This document shows, in pieces, positions 21,773 to 31,513 of a stretch of DNA of 51,512 bases (positions are counted from its first letter, which is position 1; each line of letters opens with the position of its first letter). The stretch is from Desulfovibrio sp. Its GTDB lineage: Bacteria > Desulfobacterota > Desulfovibrionia > Desulfovibrionales > Desulfovibrionaceae. The notes beneath the pieces are model-generated. The model saw only the letters and a list, made by a program, of their open reading frames with translations, was not told the DNA's origin and did no database searches. The DNA is taken from contig NZ_JAAVBE010000025.1 of the NCBI RefSeq assembly GCF_014803725.1, positions 9,312 to 60,823 on the forward strand, read 5' to 3'. The position numbers and the translations under genes are program-made.

Positions 21773-23622
21773 AGGCCGCGCAATTCAGCTTGGGTGCCGT
21801 GCTGCACAAAGGCGTCCTCAAGGCCGAGGCGGCGGATGCGCTGGCTCCGCAAGAGGCCGGCATCGCTCAAATATTCCAGAGCCGCCGAGGCAAAGCCGCC
21901 GGCGCGCGCCCCCTCCTCCACGAAGAGCAGGCGGTCGAAGCGGCCGGCGAGGTCGGCCAGCTGTGCCTCGGGGAGCGGCTTGAGCCATACGGGGTCGAAG
22001 ACCAGCGGGCACACGCCCGTCTTTTCCGCGATGCGGGCCGCGGCCGCAAGCGCCGCATGCGCGCAGGGGCCGGCCGCGATGATGGCAAGCTCCTCTCCCT
22101 CGCGGAGTACTTCGCCCACACCTGTCGCAAGTACGCGGGGCGCGCCCGTTCGCTCCACCCCCACGCCCGCGCCGCGCGGATAGCGCACGGCGCAGGGGCC
22201 GTCCTGTGCCAGCGCGGTCTTCAGGGCGTGGCGCAGCATGTCCTCGTCACGCGGGGCCAGCAGCCGCATATGGGGGATATGGCGCAAATAGGCGATGTCA
22301 AAGGCGCCGTGATGCGTGGCACCGTCCGCCCCCACCAGGCCCGCCCGGTCGATGCAGAAGGTGACGGGCAGGTTCTGAAGGCACACGTCGTGCACCACCT
22401 GGTCATAGCCGCGCTGGAGAAAGGTGGAATAAATGGCGAGCACCGGCCGGAAGCCCTGGCTCGCAAGGCCCGCGGCGAAGGTCACGGCATGTTGCTCGCA
22501 GATGCCGGTATCCACGAAGCGGTCGGGAAAGCGCGCGCGGAACTTGTCCGTGCCCGTGCCCTCGGGCATGGCCGCGGTGATGGCGATGATGCGCTTGTCC
22601 TTTTCGGCAAGCTCCACCAGTGTCTCGCCGAACACGCGGGTAAAGGCCGGCGGGGATTTTTTGCCGGCAGGGGCCACGGCCTCGCCCGTCTCGGGACTGA
22701 ACAGGCCCACGCCGTGGAAGCGCGTGGGGTCGCTCTCGGCCGGGGCGTAGCCCTTGCCCTTGCGGGTGCGCACGTGCAGGAGCACCGGGCCGTCCTCCAC
22801 GGCGGCGGCCATTTGCAGGTGGCGGCGCAGGGCCGGGATGTCGTGGCCGTCCACCGGCCCGATATAGGTGAAGCGGAAGGCCTCGAAGAGCATGCCGGGC
22901 GTGAAGAAGGACTTGAAGCTCCACTCGCCGCGCATGGCGTAGATGGCGAGCTTCTGGCCGATGCGGGGGATGCTGCGCAAAAAGCGGAGCACTTCGCGCC
23001 TGGTCTGGCGCACCCAGCGGCTCGACAGGGTGCGGCTCAAAAAGAGCGACAGCGCGCCCACATTGGGCGAGATGGACATTTCATTGTCATTGAGCACCAC
23101 GATGAGCCGCCGCCCCATGTGGCCCGCGAGGTTCAGCCCCTCGAAGGCCTCGCCGCCGGTGAGCGAGCCGTCGCCGATGACCGCGAGGACATGGTGCCTC
23201 TGGCCCGCGAGGTCGCGCGCCTGCGCCATGCCGAGGGCCGCGGAGATGGAGGTGGAGGAATGCCCCACCCCGAAATGGTCATAGGGGCTCTCGCCGGGGC
23301 GCGGAAAGCCGGAAATGCCGCCGAGGCGCCTGAGGCTCCCAAATTCGGCGGCGCGGCCGGTGAGCAGCTTGTGGGCATAGGCCTGGTGGCCCACGTCCCA
23401 GATGAGCTTGTCGCGGTTGAGGTCAAATTCCGAGAGCAGGGCGAGCGTCAGCTCCACCACCCCGAGGGACGGCGCGAGATGGCCGCCGTTGGCCGCCACG
23501 GTGGTGATGATGCGCTCGCGCACCTCGCCGGCGAGCCGTGCGAGCTCCGCGTCCGAGAGCCCGAGCAGTTGGGCCGGGTCGGAGATGTCATCAAGATGAA
23601 GGGCCGCAGCGTTTTGCGCCAT
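21712..23622 (-). CDS. dxs: 1-deoxy-D-xylulose-5-phosphate synthase
   Basis: A thiamine-diphosphate enzyme of 636 residues that joins pyruvate and glyceraldehyde 3-phosphate, the first MEP-pathway step. Visible features: G-H-Q-A-Y-A-H-K near 75, the ThDP motif A-V-I-G-D-G-S-L-T-G-G-E-A-F-E-G with V-L-N-D-N-E-M-S-I-S near 150-185, the transketolase C-domain D-T-G-I-C-E-Q-H-A-V-T-F-A-A-G-L-A, and D-R-A-G-L-V-G-A-D-G-A-T-H-H-G. It is the last gene of the ispG-dxs operon and begins 1 base after the ispA stop. Confidence 0.97.
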   Translation of the reverse strand: MAQNAAALHLDDISDPAQLLGLSDAELARLAGEVRERIITTVAANGGHLAPSLGVVELTLALLSEFDLNRDKLIWDVGHQAYAHKLLTGRAAEFGSLRRLGGISGFPRPGESPYDHFGVGHSSTSISAALGMAQARDLAGQRHHVLAVIGDGSLTGGEAFEGLNLAGHMGRRLIVVLNDNEMSISPNVGALSLFLSRTLSSRWVRQTRREVLRFLRSIPRIGQKLAIYAMRGEWSFKSFFTPGMLFEAFRFTYIGPVDGHDIPALRRHLQMAAAVEDGPVLLHVRTRKGKGYAPAESDPTRFHGVGLFSPETGEAVAPAGKKSPPAFTRVFGETLVELAEKDKRIIAITAAMPEGTGTDKFRARFPDRFVDTGICEQHAVTFAAGLASQGFRPVLAIYSTFLQRGYDQVVHDVCLQNLPVTFCIDRAGLVGADGATHHGAFDIAYLRHIPHMRLLAPRDEDMLRHALKTALAQDGPCAVRYPRGAGVGVERTGAPRVLATGVGEVLREGEELAIIAAGPCAHAALAAAARIAEKTGVCPLVFDPVWLKPLPEAQLADLAGRFDRLLFVEEGARAGGFASAALEYLSDAGLLRSQRIRRLGLEDAFVQHGTQAELRGLQGLDAEGVTAAGLELLRED

Positions 23623-23623
23623 G

Positions 23624-24553
23624 TCAGCAGGCCCGGCTCACGGTATAGTCGGCGAGCGCGCGCAGGAATGCGGCCTCCTGCCCGGTGAAGGGCGCGAGCG
23701 CGGCCTTGGCCCGCGCCGCCTGGGCCAGCGCCAGCTCCCGGCTTTGCGCAAGGCCCACCATGGACGGATAGGTGTTCTTGCCCTGGGCCGCGTCGCTGCC
23801 GGCGGGCTTGCCGAGCACGGCGGTATCCCCCGTCACATCCAGGATGTCGTCCGCAATCTGGAAGGCCATACCCAGCGCCGAACCGTACTCGCCGATGGCG
23901 TCGATGACGGCTCTGTCCGCCTCGGCGAGGAGCGCCCCGCACACGCAGGAAGCCCGCAAGAGCGCCCCGGTCTTCATGGCGTGCATGGTCTGGAGCTCTT
24001 CCAGAGTGATGGAGGGGCGGCCGGTGTGGATCATGTCCCATTCCTGGCCGCCCACCATGCCCGAGGAGCCGGCCGCCATGGCGATCTCCGCGATGGCGGC
24101 AAGAAGCGGCCGCGCCGGCACGCGCGCGCGGCACATGGCGCCGAAGGCGTCGGTGAGCAGGCCGTCGCCCGCAAGGATGGCCGTGGCCTCGTCAAAAGCC
24201 TTGTGGTTGGAGGGCTTGCCCCGCCTGAGGTCATCATCGTCCATGGCGGGGAGGTCGTCATGGATGAGCGAATAGGTGTGGATCATCTCGATGGCGCCGG
24301 CAAAGGGCAGCATGCGCAGCTCTTCGAGCCCGCACAACTCCGCGCAGGTGATGCAGAGTACGGGCCGAAGGCGCTTGCCCCCGGCCTGGAGGCTGTAGAG
24401 CATGGCCTCGCGCAGCCGCGGGGGCATGTCGCGGTCATCGAGGCAGGAGGCGAGCCACAGCTCCACGGCGACGCCGCGGCGCTTGAGCAGTTCCTTCATG
24501 GATGCGGCGTCCATGATCTCCGGCATGTGCGGCCTGTGTTCGGGGGCTGTCAT
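23624..24553 (-). CDS. ispA: Polyprenyl (farnesyl/geranyl) diphosphate synthase
   Basis: A 309-residue trans-prenyltransferase that elongates isopentenyl units. The first Asp-rich motif is D-D-L-P-A-M-D-D-D-D-L-R-R-G-K-P near 95-110 and the second D-D-I-L-D near 235. G-G-K-R-L-R-P-V-L at 55 is also typical. Chain length (C15 or C20) cannot be fixed from this. The ATG overlaps the xseB stop (ATGA), and dxs follows, so enzymes of precursor supply and elongation are coupled. Confidence 0.94.
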   Translation of the reverse strand: MTAPEHRPHMPEIMDAASMKELLKRRGVAVELWLASCLDDRDMPPRLREAMLYSLQAGGKRLRPVLCITCAELCGLEELRMLPFAGAIEMIHTYSLIHDDLPAMDDDDLRRGKPSNHKAFDEATAILAGDGLLTDAFGAMCRARVPARPLLAAIAEIAMAAGSSGMVGGQEWDMIHTGRPSITLEELQTMHAMKTGALLRASCVCGALLAEADRAVIDAIGEYGSALGMAFQIADDILDVTGDTAVLGKPAGSDAAQGKNTYPSMVGLAQSRELALAQAARAKAALAPFTGQEAAFLRALADYTVSRAC

Positions 24554-24792
24554 GCGCCTTCCTCCTCTTCGCTCTCAAGTCCCGCAAAGGGCACGGCCTC
24601 GCCCTCCTGCCAGACGGAGATCTCGTGACGCGCCTTTTCGAGCTGCTCGCGGCAAAAGCGCGACAGGGCGGCACCTTCCTTGTAAAGGGCGATGCCCTGC
24701 TCCAGCGGCTGCTGGCCGTCCTCAAGGGCGGTGACGATTTCCTGGAGGCGCGTCATGGCCTCCTCAAAGCGGGCCGGCTTTTTGCTCTTCAT
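24550..24792 (-). CDS. xseB: Exonuclease VII small subunit
   Basis: An 80-residue subunit, normal size, with F-E-E-A-M-T-R-L-Q-E-I-V, then L-E-D-G-Q-Q-P-L-E-Q-G-I-A-L-Y-K-E-G and an acidic tail. It partners XseA, encoded two genes upstream; an M23 peptidase gene is interposed. Start ATG 24792 overlaps the peptidase stop (ATGA), and its own stop overlaps the ispA start. Confidence 0.94.
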   Translation of the reverse strand: MKSKKPARFEEAMTRLQEIVTALEDGQQPLEQGIALYKEGAALSRFCREQLEKARHEISVWQEGEAVPFAGLESEEEEGA

Positions 24793-25760
24793 TTCTTTTC
24801 GCCTCCTGCCGCGGGCGCCGGCTTCACTTGCTCCGCCGGCGCGAGCAGTGGCTGCGGGTCCACCGATTCCCCCTGCACCACGAGCCCGAGGTGCAGGTGC
24901 GGCCCGGTCACGCGGCCGGTGGCGCCCACGAGCCCGATGACCTGGCCGCGCTTCACGTGCTCGCCGGGCTTGACCAGCGGCTTTGACATGTGGAGATAGG
25001 AGGTGAACACGCCGTCGCCGTGATTGATATAGACCGCATTGCCGGAAAAATACAGGTCGTCCACGAGCGCCACCACGCCGTCGGCGCAGGCGCGGATGGG
25101 CGAGCCCTGGGCACCGCGCAGGTCGAGCCCGCGGTGCATGCCGCGCGGCTCGCCGTTGAACACGCGTTTCAGGCCAAACAGGCTCGAGACCGTCCCGGGC
25201 ACGGGCCGGTCCAGCGGCAATTCCCACTGGCGCTCCGGCAGGCGCTGCGCGAGGGCGGCCGCCACTTTTTCTCGGTCGCGCCTGATGCGCGCGGCCTCTT
25301 CCGGCGGGGGCGCCACATATTTCTTGTCCACGGTGAGGCGCTGCACGGGCCGCTTGCGGTCATACAGGCCCACTTTGCGCGTGGCTTCGGGCTGCTTGCA
25401 TTCCTTGCCGGCGCAGGCGCCGAGGCTGAGACTCTGCGCCTTTTCCCCGAGGGGCGCGGGCAGCATGAGCTCGGCCCGCCAGACCGGCGCGGCCCCGGCC
25501 ACGTCCCGCACTTCCCGCGCGGCCACAGCATGCCGCTTGCCGCGCCAGAAAAAGGTCGCTCCTTCCATGGGCTCGGCGGAAACCACCTCGGCCACGAAGG
25601 CGTCGCCGCGGGCCACGGTCTCCGGGGCAGTGAGTTGCACCTTCTCCTGCACGGGCGCAGCTGCGTGCGCAAGCCCCAGGGGCAAAAGCAGGGCAAGAAC
25701 CAGGGTGAGGGCGCAGGCGAGGCGCGGCTCCCGTTTGAGTCCGTTTTTCGGCATGTTCAT
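24789..25760 (-). CDS. Secreted M23-family (LytM) peptidase
   Basis: A 323-residue exported protein. The signal peptide (about 1-33) has a hydrophobic L-A-L-L-L-P-L-G-L core ending A-H-A-A. The C-terminal LytM domain keeps the zinc ligands: H-R-G-L-D near 215, then Y-L-H-M and the final H-L-H-L. It should cleave peptidoglycan cross-links in the periplasm. It sits between xseA and xseB with ATGA overlaps on both sides, an unusual interruption of an enzyme complex operon. Confidence 0.92.
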   Translation of the reverse strand: MNMPKNGLKREPRLACALTLVLALLLPLGLAHAAAPVQEKVQLTAPETVARGDAFVAEVVSAEPMEGATFFWRGKRHAVAAREVRDVAGAAPVWRAELMLPAPLGEKAQSLSLGACAGKECKQPEATRKVGLYDRKRPVQRLTVDKKYVAPPPEEAARIRRDREKVAAALAQRLPERQWELPLDRPVPGTVSSLFGLKRVFNGEPRGMHRGLDLRGAQGSPIRACADGVVALVDDLYFSGNAVYINHGDGVFTSYLHMSKPLVKPGEHVKRGQVIGLVGATGRVTGPHLHLGLVVQGESVDPQPLLAPAEQVKPAPAAGGEKK

Positions 25761-27298
25761 TGTGCTTGTCCTTTTCCCGCTTCCGGCACGGTCTTTTCCA
25801 CCCGGGCGCCGAGCATGCCGTCCGCAAGCTGCGCGCGCAAGAGGTCGCCGGGGGCAAAATCTGTCACCGAGCGCGCGAGCGCCCCGTTTTCCCGATAAAG
25901 AAGGGCATAACCCCGCGCCAGCGGCGCCAGCGGGTCCCGGGCCTGCAAGGTGAGCTCCAGCTTTTCCAACTGTGCCGTCCGTGCGCGCAGCTGGTCGGTC
26001 ATGGCGCGGCCCAAGCGGGTACAGAGCCCGTCAAGCAGCATCCGGGCGCCCTCAAGGCGCTGCCCCATGAGCCGGGGGAGCGCCGTTGTGAGCATTTCCA
26101 GCCTGAGCTCTCTGGCGCGCAGGCCCTCCTCGGTGAGGGCGGCGCGGCGCCCCCGTTCCAGTGCGTCAAGGCGTCGCGCCTTTTCGTCCACAAGGCGCCG
26201 CACTGCGGCCAGCAAGCCGGCCTCCAGCAGGGCAACGCGCTCACCGAGGCGCTCCAGCCGGCGCGCGGGCGAGGCCCAGGCGAGGCCCCGCTCAAGGAGG
26301 CCCAGCGCGTGGGCCTCGCGCTCCAGCCGGAGCTCCATGGCGCGGTCGAGCGACATTTCGAGGTCGTCCACGCGCTGGAGCAATTCGGCCCGAAGCGGCC
26401 AGAGCAACTGCGCCGCGTGGGAGGGCGTGGCCGCGCGCCTGTCCGCCGTGAGGTCGGCGAGGCTCACGTCCACCTCATGCCCGATGCCGGCCAATACCGG
26501 CAGCCGGGAATGGAAGATGGCGTCCGCCACGGGCGGCTCGTTGAAGGCCCAGAGATCTTCCAGCGAGCCGCCGCCGCGCACGAGCACGATGACCTCGGCC
26601 CAGGCCTGGGCATTGGCCTCCTGCAGGGCCGCCACGATCTCGGGCACGGCGCGCTCGCCCTGCACGGACACCGGGAACAGCCGTATCTGGGCGGCACAGC
26701 CGCGCGCCGCCGCGAGCTCAAGAAAATCATGGATGGCCGCGCCGCCCGGCGAGGTGATGAGCGCCACGCGGCACGGGTTCCACGGGAGGGCCCGCTTGCG
26801 CTCCTGCGCGAAATAGCCCGCCGCGGCGAGCCGGCGCTTGCGCTCCTCAAAGGCCTGGGCGAGCAGCCCTGCCCCGGCCGGCTGCACGAGCTCCACCACG
26901 AGCTGATACTGCCCGCGAGGCGCATAGACACTGACGCGGCCGGCGCACAGAAGCTCCAGCCCGTTGGCGAGCGCCGCGAGCGGCGAAGGCCTCGGCCCTT
27001 CAAAAACCTCGCCCGTGAGCGGGTCGAAGTTGCGCCCTTCCCGCTGGCGGCTGCGGAACCACACGCACTGGATCTGCGCCTCGGCATCCTTGAGGCTGAA
27101 ATACACATGCCCCGAGGCCGGCCGCGAGAGATTGCTTACCTCGCCGCGCACCCAGACAAAGGGATAGCGTGTCTCCAAGGTGCGGCGCAGGCGCTCGGTC
27201 AGCGCCCGCACGGAAAGGATGGCCTCCGGCGGCGTGGCTTCGTCAGGCGGGGACGCGTCCCACCCCTCCATGCCTCCGGCCCCGGTCTCGTCCCGCAT
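25757..27298 (-). CDS. xseA: Exonuclease VII large subunit
   Basis: A 513-residue subunit that degrades single-stranded DNA. The N-terminal OB fold carries W-V-R-G-E-V-S-N-L-S-R-P-A-S-G-H-V-Y-F-S-L-K-D; the catalytic part has V-A-L-I-T-S-P-G-G-A-A-I-H-D-F and V-L-V-R-G-G-G-S-L-E-D-L-W-A-F-N-E; a long coiled coil follows, and R-G-Y-A-L-L-Y is near the end. A GGAG site lies 5 nt before ATG 27298. It is about 25% longer than enzymes of 400-450 residues. Confidence 0.95.
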   Translation of the reverse strand: MRDETGAGGMEGWDASPPDEATPPEAILSVRALTERLRRTLETRYPFVWVRGEVSNLSRPASGHVYFSLKDAEAQIQCVWFRSRQREGRNFDPLTGEVFEGPRPSPLAALANGLELLCAGRVSVYAPRGQYQLVVELVQPAGAGLLAQAFEERKRRLAAAGYFAQERKRALPWNPCRVALITSPGGAAIHDFLELAAARGCAAQIRLFPVSVQGERAVPEIVAALQEANAQAWAEVIVLVRGGGSLEDLWAFNEPPVADAIFHSRLPVLAGIGHEVDVSLADLTADRRAATPSHAAQLLWPLRAELLQRVDDLEMSLDRAMELRLEREAHALGLLERGLAWASPARRLERLGERVALLEAGLLAAVRRLVDEKARRLDALERGRRAALTEEGLRARELRLEMLTTALPRLMGQRLEGARMLLDGLCTRLGRAMTDQLRARTAQLEKLELTLQARDPLAPLARGYALLYRENGALARSVTDFAPGDLLRAQLADGMLGARVEKTVPEAGKGQAQ

Positions 27299-27331
27299 CG
27301 CCGCTCCCCCGCTGCCGCCAGATACCCCGGG

Positions 27332-29059
27332 TCAGGCCCTTTTCGCCCACGCCTGGCGCACGCCCTCTGCCCAGGCGGCGAAAGCCTCGGCAAAGCCGTC
27401 CAGCGGCAGCTCGGTCTTCTGGCCGCTCCTGCGGTCCTTGGCTTCCACAACGCCGCGGGCGAGGCTCTTTCCGCCGAGCACGAGCTGGAGCGGGATGCCC
27501 AGAAGGTCGGCATCCTTGAACTTGACCCCGGGCCGCTCCTCACGGTCGTCGAGCAGGGTGTCCACGCCCTGCTTTTCCAGAAGGGCGTAGAGAGCTTCCG
27601 CCTCGGCCGTGACCTTTTCGTCGCGCGGGTCGAGATTGAGCAGGATGCAGTCAAAGGGCGCCACCGGCGGGGGAAACACGATGCCGCCGTCGTCGTGGTT
27701 CTGCTCGATGGCGGCCGCGGCCACGCGCGAGACGCCGATGCCGTAGCAGCCCATGATCATGAGCTTTTCCTTGCCGTTCTCGTCCAGAAAGGCGGCGTGC
27801 ATGCTTCCGCTGTACTTGAGGCCGAGCATGAAGATGTGCCCCACCTCGATGCCCCGCGTGAGCGAAAGGCGGCCGCCGCAGCGCGGGCAGACATCGCCCT
27901 CGATGACCTCGCGCAGGTCCGCCCAGGCGGTGATGCTGGCATCGCGGTTGAGATCCACATGCATGAGGTGGGTGTCGCCCTTATTGGCGCCGGTGACGTA
28001 GTTGGTGCCCCCCTGAAGCTCGAGGTCGGCATAGATGGGGAGCTTCAGGCCCACGGGCCCGGCGAAGCCAAGCGGCGCCTGGGTGAGCGCCTCCACGGCG
28101 GCGGAGTTGGCGAGCTCCACGTCCTGCGCCTTGAGGAAGTTCTTGAGCTTGACGGGATTGACCTCGCGGTCGCCGCGCACGAGCACGGCCACGGTCTCGC
28201 CGTCCACGCTGAAGAGCATGGTTTTCACGAGTTCCTTGGGCGAAATGCCGAGCAGGCTCGTCACCTCCTCCACCGTATGCGCGCCGGGCGTGGCCACGGG
28301 CTTCACGTCCGGGCAGGCGTCGGTGCATACCTGGCCCGTCCACACGGCCTCCGCGCGCTCGAGGTTGGCCGCGTAGTCGCAGGAATCGCACACCGCGATG
28401 GTGTCCTCGCCGGTGTCGGCGAGCACCATGAACTCGTGCGAGAAGTTGCCGCCGATGGAGCCCGTGTCCGCCTCCACGGCGCGGAAGCGAAGCCCGAGGC
28501 GCGTGAAGATGCGCACATAGGCGTCGTACATGAGCTGGTAGCTCTTCTGCGCGCCCGCCATGTCCGCATCGAAGGAATAGGCGTCCTTCATGAGGAATTC
28601 GCGGCCGCGCATGAGGCCGAAGCGCGGCCGGATCTCGTCGCGGAACTTGGTCTGGATCTGGTAGAGCCTGACGGGGAGCTGCCGGTACGAGCGCACCTCG
28701 CCGCGCACGAGGTCGGTGATGACCTCCTCATGCGTGGGGCCTAGGCAGTATTCGCGGGCATTGCGGTCGCGGAAGCGGAGCAGTTCCTTGCCGTAATGCT
28801 CCCAGCGGCCCGTCTCCTTCCAGAGGTCGGCCGGCTGCACCATGGGCAGCAGCAGCTCCTGGAAGCCCGCTGCCGCCATCTCCTCGCGGATGACATCGGC
28901 GATCTTCGTGATGACCTTGAGCCCGAGCGGCAGGTAAATATAGAGGCCCGAAGTGAGGCGGCGCACCATGCCGGCGCGCAGCAACAGCTTGTGGCTGACC
29001 ACCTCGGCGTCGGCCGGGCTTTCCTTGAGCGTGGGGATGTAACAGGAGCTGAAACGCAT
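27332..29059 (-). CDS. proS: Prolyl-tRNA synthetase (bacterial type)
   Basis: A class II synthetase of 575 residues. Motif 1 region [19 protein letters not shown], motif 2 near [21 protein letters not shown], and motif 3 G-C-Y-G-I-G-V-S-R are present. The insertion between motifs 2 and 3 (about 220-400) is the editing domain that hydrolyses Ala-tRNA(Pro). The anticodon domain is C-terminal. AAGGA lies 6 nt before ATG 29059. A much longer upstream frame overlaps ispG out of frame and is not real. Confidence 0.96.
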   Translation of the reverse strand: MRFSSCYIPTLKESPADAEVVSHKLLLRAGMVRRLTSGLYIYLPLGLKVITKIADVIREEMAAAGFQELLLPMVQPADLWKETGRWEHYGKELLRFRDRNAREYCLGPTHEEVITDLVRGEVRSYRQLPVRLYQIQTKFRDEIRPRFGLMRGREFLMKDAYSFDADMAGAQKSYQLMYDAYVRIFTRLGLRFRAVEADTGSIGGNFSHEFMVLADTGEDTIAVCDSCDYAANLERAEAVWTGQVCTDACPDVKPVATPGAHTVEEVTSLLGISPKELVKTMLFSVDGETVAVLVRGDREVNPVKLKNFLKAQDVELANSAAVEALTQAPLGFAGPVGLKLPIYADLELQGGTNYVTGANKGDTHLMHVDLNRDASITAWADLREVIEGDVCPRCGGRLSLTRGIEVGHIFMLGLKYSGSMHAAFLDENGKEKLMIMGCYGIGVSRVAAAAIEQNHDDGGIVFPPPVAPFDCILLNLDPRDEKVTAEAEALYALLEKQGVDTLLDDREERPGVKFKDADLLGIPLQLVLGGKSLARGVVEAKDRRSGQKTELPLDGFAEAFAAWAEGVRQAWAKRA

Positions 29060-29109
29060 GCTGGTCCTTTGCGATACGGGTGTTTGGGGTTGATGCGGCT
29101 GGGCGCCTG

Positions 29110-30198
29110 TTATGCGTTGCCGGGGCCGGCCGGCGCGCCTTCGCCGTCGAGGAGCTTCTGGAGCTCTTCCATGAAGGCCGCGAGCAGGGCCTCCTGGCCG
29201 CGCGCCACGCGCACGACCTCGCCCTTGCGGAAAATGATGCCCTTGTCGCGGCCGCCGGCGAGGCCGATGTCCGCCTCGCGCGCCTCGCCCGGGCCGTTGA
29301 CCACACAGCCCATGACCGCCACCTTGAGGGGCGCCGTGGTCGTGGCAAGGCGCTCCTCCACGGCGCGCAAAAGGGCGAAAAGGTCGATCTCGGTACGCCC
29401 GCAGGTGGGGCAGGAGATGATCTCGGGCCCGTGCGAGCGCAGGCCGAGGGCGCGCAAGATCTCCCAGGCCACGGCCACTTCCTCCACCGGGTCCGCGGTG
29501 AGCGAGACCCGCAGGGTGTCGCCGATGCCTTCGTGGAGCAGGATGCCGAGCCCCACGGACGACTTCACCGTGCCGCGCATGGAGCCCCCGGCCTCGGTGA
29601 CACCGATGTGCAGCGGACAGTCGCAGACCTCGGAGAGGCGCCGGTAAGCCGCGATGGTGTCGAGCACCGAGGAGGACTTGAGGGAAATCTTGACATCGTA
29701 AAAGCCGCGGCGCTCCAAGAGGCGCAGATGCCCGAGCGCGCTTTCCACAAGAGCCCCGGGCCTGGGGCCCCCGAAGCGCTCGAGCAGCGGCTTTTCGAGG
29801 GAGCCGCCATTGACGCCGATGCGCACGACGGCCCCGTGCGCCTTGGCCGCGTCCACCACCCGGTCCACATGGGCGGCCGGGCCGATATTGCCGGGATTGA
29901 TGCGCAGGCCCTCGAGGCCGGCCTCCAGAGCGGCCACGGCGAGGCGGTGGTCGAAATGGATGTCCGCGATGAGCGGCACGGGCGAGCCAGCGCGGATGGC
30001 GGGCAGCGCCCTGACCGCGGCCTCGTCGGGCACGGCCACGCGCACGGCCTCGCAGCCCGCGGCCACGAGCCGGTGGATCTGGGCCACGGTGGCCTTTGCG
30101 TCGCGGGTGTCGGTATTGGTCATGCTCTGCACCATCACAGGCGCGCCGCCGCCAATACGCAAGCTGCCGAGCCGCACTTCGCGGCTGTTCCCGCCCAT
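29110..30198 (-). CDS. ispG: 4-hydroxy-3-methylbut-2-enyl diphosphate synthase
   Basis: An iron-sulfur enzyme of 362 residues in the penultimate MEP step. [10 protein letters not shown] near the N-terminus, I-A-D-I-H-F-D-H-R and I-N-P-G-N-I-G are typical of the TIM-barrel part. The [4Fe-4S] ligands are C-P-T-C and, about 30 residues later, G-C-V-V-N-G-P-G-E. Start 30198 gives the standard bacterial length. It heads the minus-strand operon that ends with dxs. Confidence 0.96.
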   Translation of the reverse strand: MGGNSREVRLGSLRIGGGAPVMVQSMTNTDTRDAKATVAQIHRLVAAGCEAVRVAVPDEAAVRALPAIRAGSPVPLIADIHFDHRLAVAALEAGLEGLRINPGNIGPAAHVDRVVDAAKAHGAVVRIGVNGGSLEKPLLERFGGPRPGALVESALGHLRLLERRGFYDVKISLKSSSVLDTIAAYRRLSEVCDCPLHIGVTEAGGSMRGTVKSSVGLGILLHEGIGDTLRVSLTADPVEEVAVAWEILRALGLRSHGPEIISCPTCGRTEIDLFALLRAVEERLATTTAPLKVAVMGCVVNGPGEAREADIGLAGGRDKGIIFRKGEVVRVARGQEALLAAFMEELQKLLDGEGAPAGPGNA

Positions 30199-30335
30199 AG
30201 AGGCCCCCGTTTTTCTGACACCGCAAGAAAAATCGCGCCGCCCAGCGGGCAAATCCTGCCGCCGCGCACGCCTGCGCCCCGCTTCTCCACGGGCGCGAAG
30301 GTGCTTCCCACTACCCAAATTTTCCGCGCCAGCCA

Positions 30336-30363
30336 TTGACAAAGCCGAAATCTACGCTATTTC
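30336..30363 (+). promoter_or_regulatory. Candidate sigma-70 promoter
   Basis: TTGACA (30336-30341), 16-bp spacer, TATTTC (30358-30363). It would give a leader of about 145 bases before the first FlgO-like gene. Confidence 0.4.
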
Positions 30364-30386
30364 CCGGGGCAAGCCAAGTCAATTTC

Positions 30387-30402
30387 TGGAATATATCTTG
30401 CA
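30387..30402 (+). promoter_or_regulatory. Candidate sigma-54 promoter
   Basis: TGGAATATATCTTGCA matches the sigma-54 consensus TGGCAYRNNNNTTGCW at all fixed positions but one, with the essential GG and GC exactly 10 bp apart. The -12 GC is 112 bases from the first FlgO-like start. Sigma-54 control is common for flagellar and envelope genes. Confidence 0.55.
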
Positions 30403-30513
30403 AATGTTTTCGCGGGAAATTCTCCCGGCAAGGATGGCCTTCACATAGCCTCAAGTTTCCCGCCGGGACGCCGATAGAACGAATGCGCCTGTCCCGGCCA
30501 CGGAGAGGTCCTT

Positions 30514-31197
30514 ATGAAGAACCCGTTTCGCGTTGCGCTTTTCAGCGTTTTCCTCCTCGCCGTGCTCGCCGCGTGCAGCACCAGGGGCACGGCCAATGAC
30601 CCCGGCTATGTGGACGCCGTGGAGATCAAGCTCAAGTGCCGCGAGCTCGCCGACCAGATGCTCGCCACCGTGCCCAACGACGCCCTGCAGGGCTTCGTGG
30701 CCATGCCCACCTCCTTCGTGGACGAAAACAACACCTCCACTTCCTCGCCTCTCGGCCGCCTCATGGCGGAATCCATGTTTTACGAATTCAACCAGCGCGG
30801 CTTCCCCACGCGGGAATACCGGCTGACCGGCAAGATCTCCGTGGTGGGCGGCCGCGACGACCTCGCGCTCGTCGCCAACCAGGTGGTCCCCTACGAAGGC
30901 CAGAAGTGGGCCGCGCTCGTTGTCGGCACCTACTATGTGGACAAGGACGCGACCTTCGTCAATGTGCGCCTTGTGCGGGCCTCCGACGGCCTCGTGCTGC
31001 GCACGGGGGAACTCGTGCTCGTCAATACACCCGTGGTGCTGCGCATGGGCAAGAGCGACCCGCCGGCCGTGCCCGTGGCGGCCTCCACGCCTGCCCAGCC
31101 CGCGGGCCCGCGCATCAATGGCGGCCTGTACGGGCAACTCCCGGCGCCAGCCGATACGCTTAAAAGCGGCACCGTGAGGATCATTCAGGGCAAATGA
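30514..31197 (+). CDS. FlgO-family lipoprotein
   Basis: A 227-residue lipoprotein: signal peptide with lipobox L-A-A-C-S at about 18-22, then a FlgO-type domain with S-S-P-L-G-R-L-M-A-E-S-M-F-Y-E-F-N-Q-R-G-F and V-V-G-T-Y-Y-V-D. The tail (about 190-227) is Pro/Ala-rich. FlgO proteins are outer-membrane proteins linked to the flagellum in vibrios; the role here is inferred. The stop overlaps a possible ATG of the next gene. Confidence 0.78.
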   Translation: MKNPFRVALFSVFLLAVLAACSTRGTANDPGYVDAVEIKLKCRELADQMLATVPNDALQGFVAMPTSFVDENNTSTSSPLGRLMAESMFYEFNQRGFPTREYRLTGKISVVGGRDDLALVANQVVPYEGQKWAALVVGTYYVDKDATFVNVRLVRASDGLVLRTGELVLVNTPVVLRMGKSDPPAVPVAASTPAQPAGPRINGGLYGQLPAPADTLKSGTVRIIQGK

Positions 31198-31232
31198 TGA
31201 AAAACCTCCACCAGGAAACCCGGGAAGCCCCC

Positions 31233-31505
31233 ATGCGAAAGCTCCTGCCGGCCCTCCTCGCGGCGCTCATGGCGCTCACCGCCCCCCTCGCGGGCTGCGG
31301 CGCGCACGACACGCGCATCGAGCGCGGGCCCAATATCAGTTGGGACTATGTGGAACAGGGCCGCGAATACCGCGACCAAGGCCGTTTTGAGCTCGCCAGG
31401 CAAAGTTATGCCCTGGCCCTTTCCACCTGCCGCAACGATGCGGACCTTGCCATCATCAAACGTGAACTCGCCAGTGTGGAACTCGAGATCCGCACCATGC
31501 GCTGA
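31233..31505 (+). CDS. Small lipoprotein with a TPR-like segment
   Basis: A 90-residue protein. From ATG 31233 a signal peptide M-R-K-L-L-P-A-L-L-A-A-L-M-A ends in lipobox L-A-G-C-G. The mature part has one TPR-like helix pair (Y-V-E-Q-G-R-E-Y-R-D-Q-G-R-F-E-L-A-R). An earlier ATG at 31194 would add 13 residues before the signal peptide and is less likely. It lies between two FlgO-type genes and is probably exported with them. Confidence 0.75.
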   Translation: MRKLLPALLAALMALTAPLAGCGAHDTRIERGPNISWDYVEQGREYRDQGRFELARQSYALALSTCRNDADLAIIKRELASVELEIRTMR

Positions 31506-31513
31506 GGTATGCC

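Larger units (their letters stand above)
30199..30513. promoter_or_regulatory. Divergent intergenic region between ispG and the FlgO-like operon
   Basis: These 315 bases hold no gene. The right half is noticeably AT-richer and carries two plus-strand promoter candidates, at 30336-30363 and 30387-30402. The ispG promoter must lie in the left half, but no clear -35/-10 pair is seen there. Confidence 0.6.

Noticed and set aside
25760-28744. 994-codon plus-strand open frame
   Set aside because: Antisense to xseA and proS, both with full conserved motifs; its translation has no recognisable domain.
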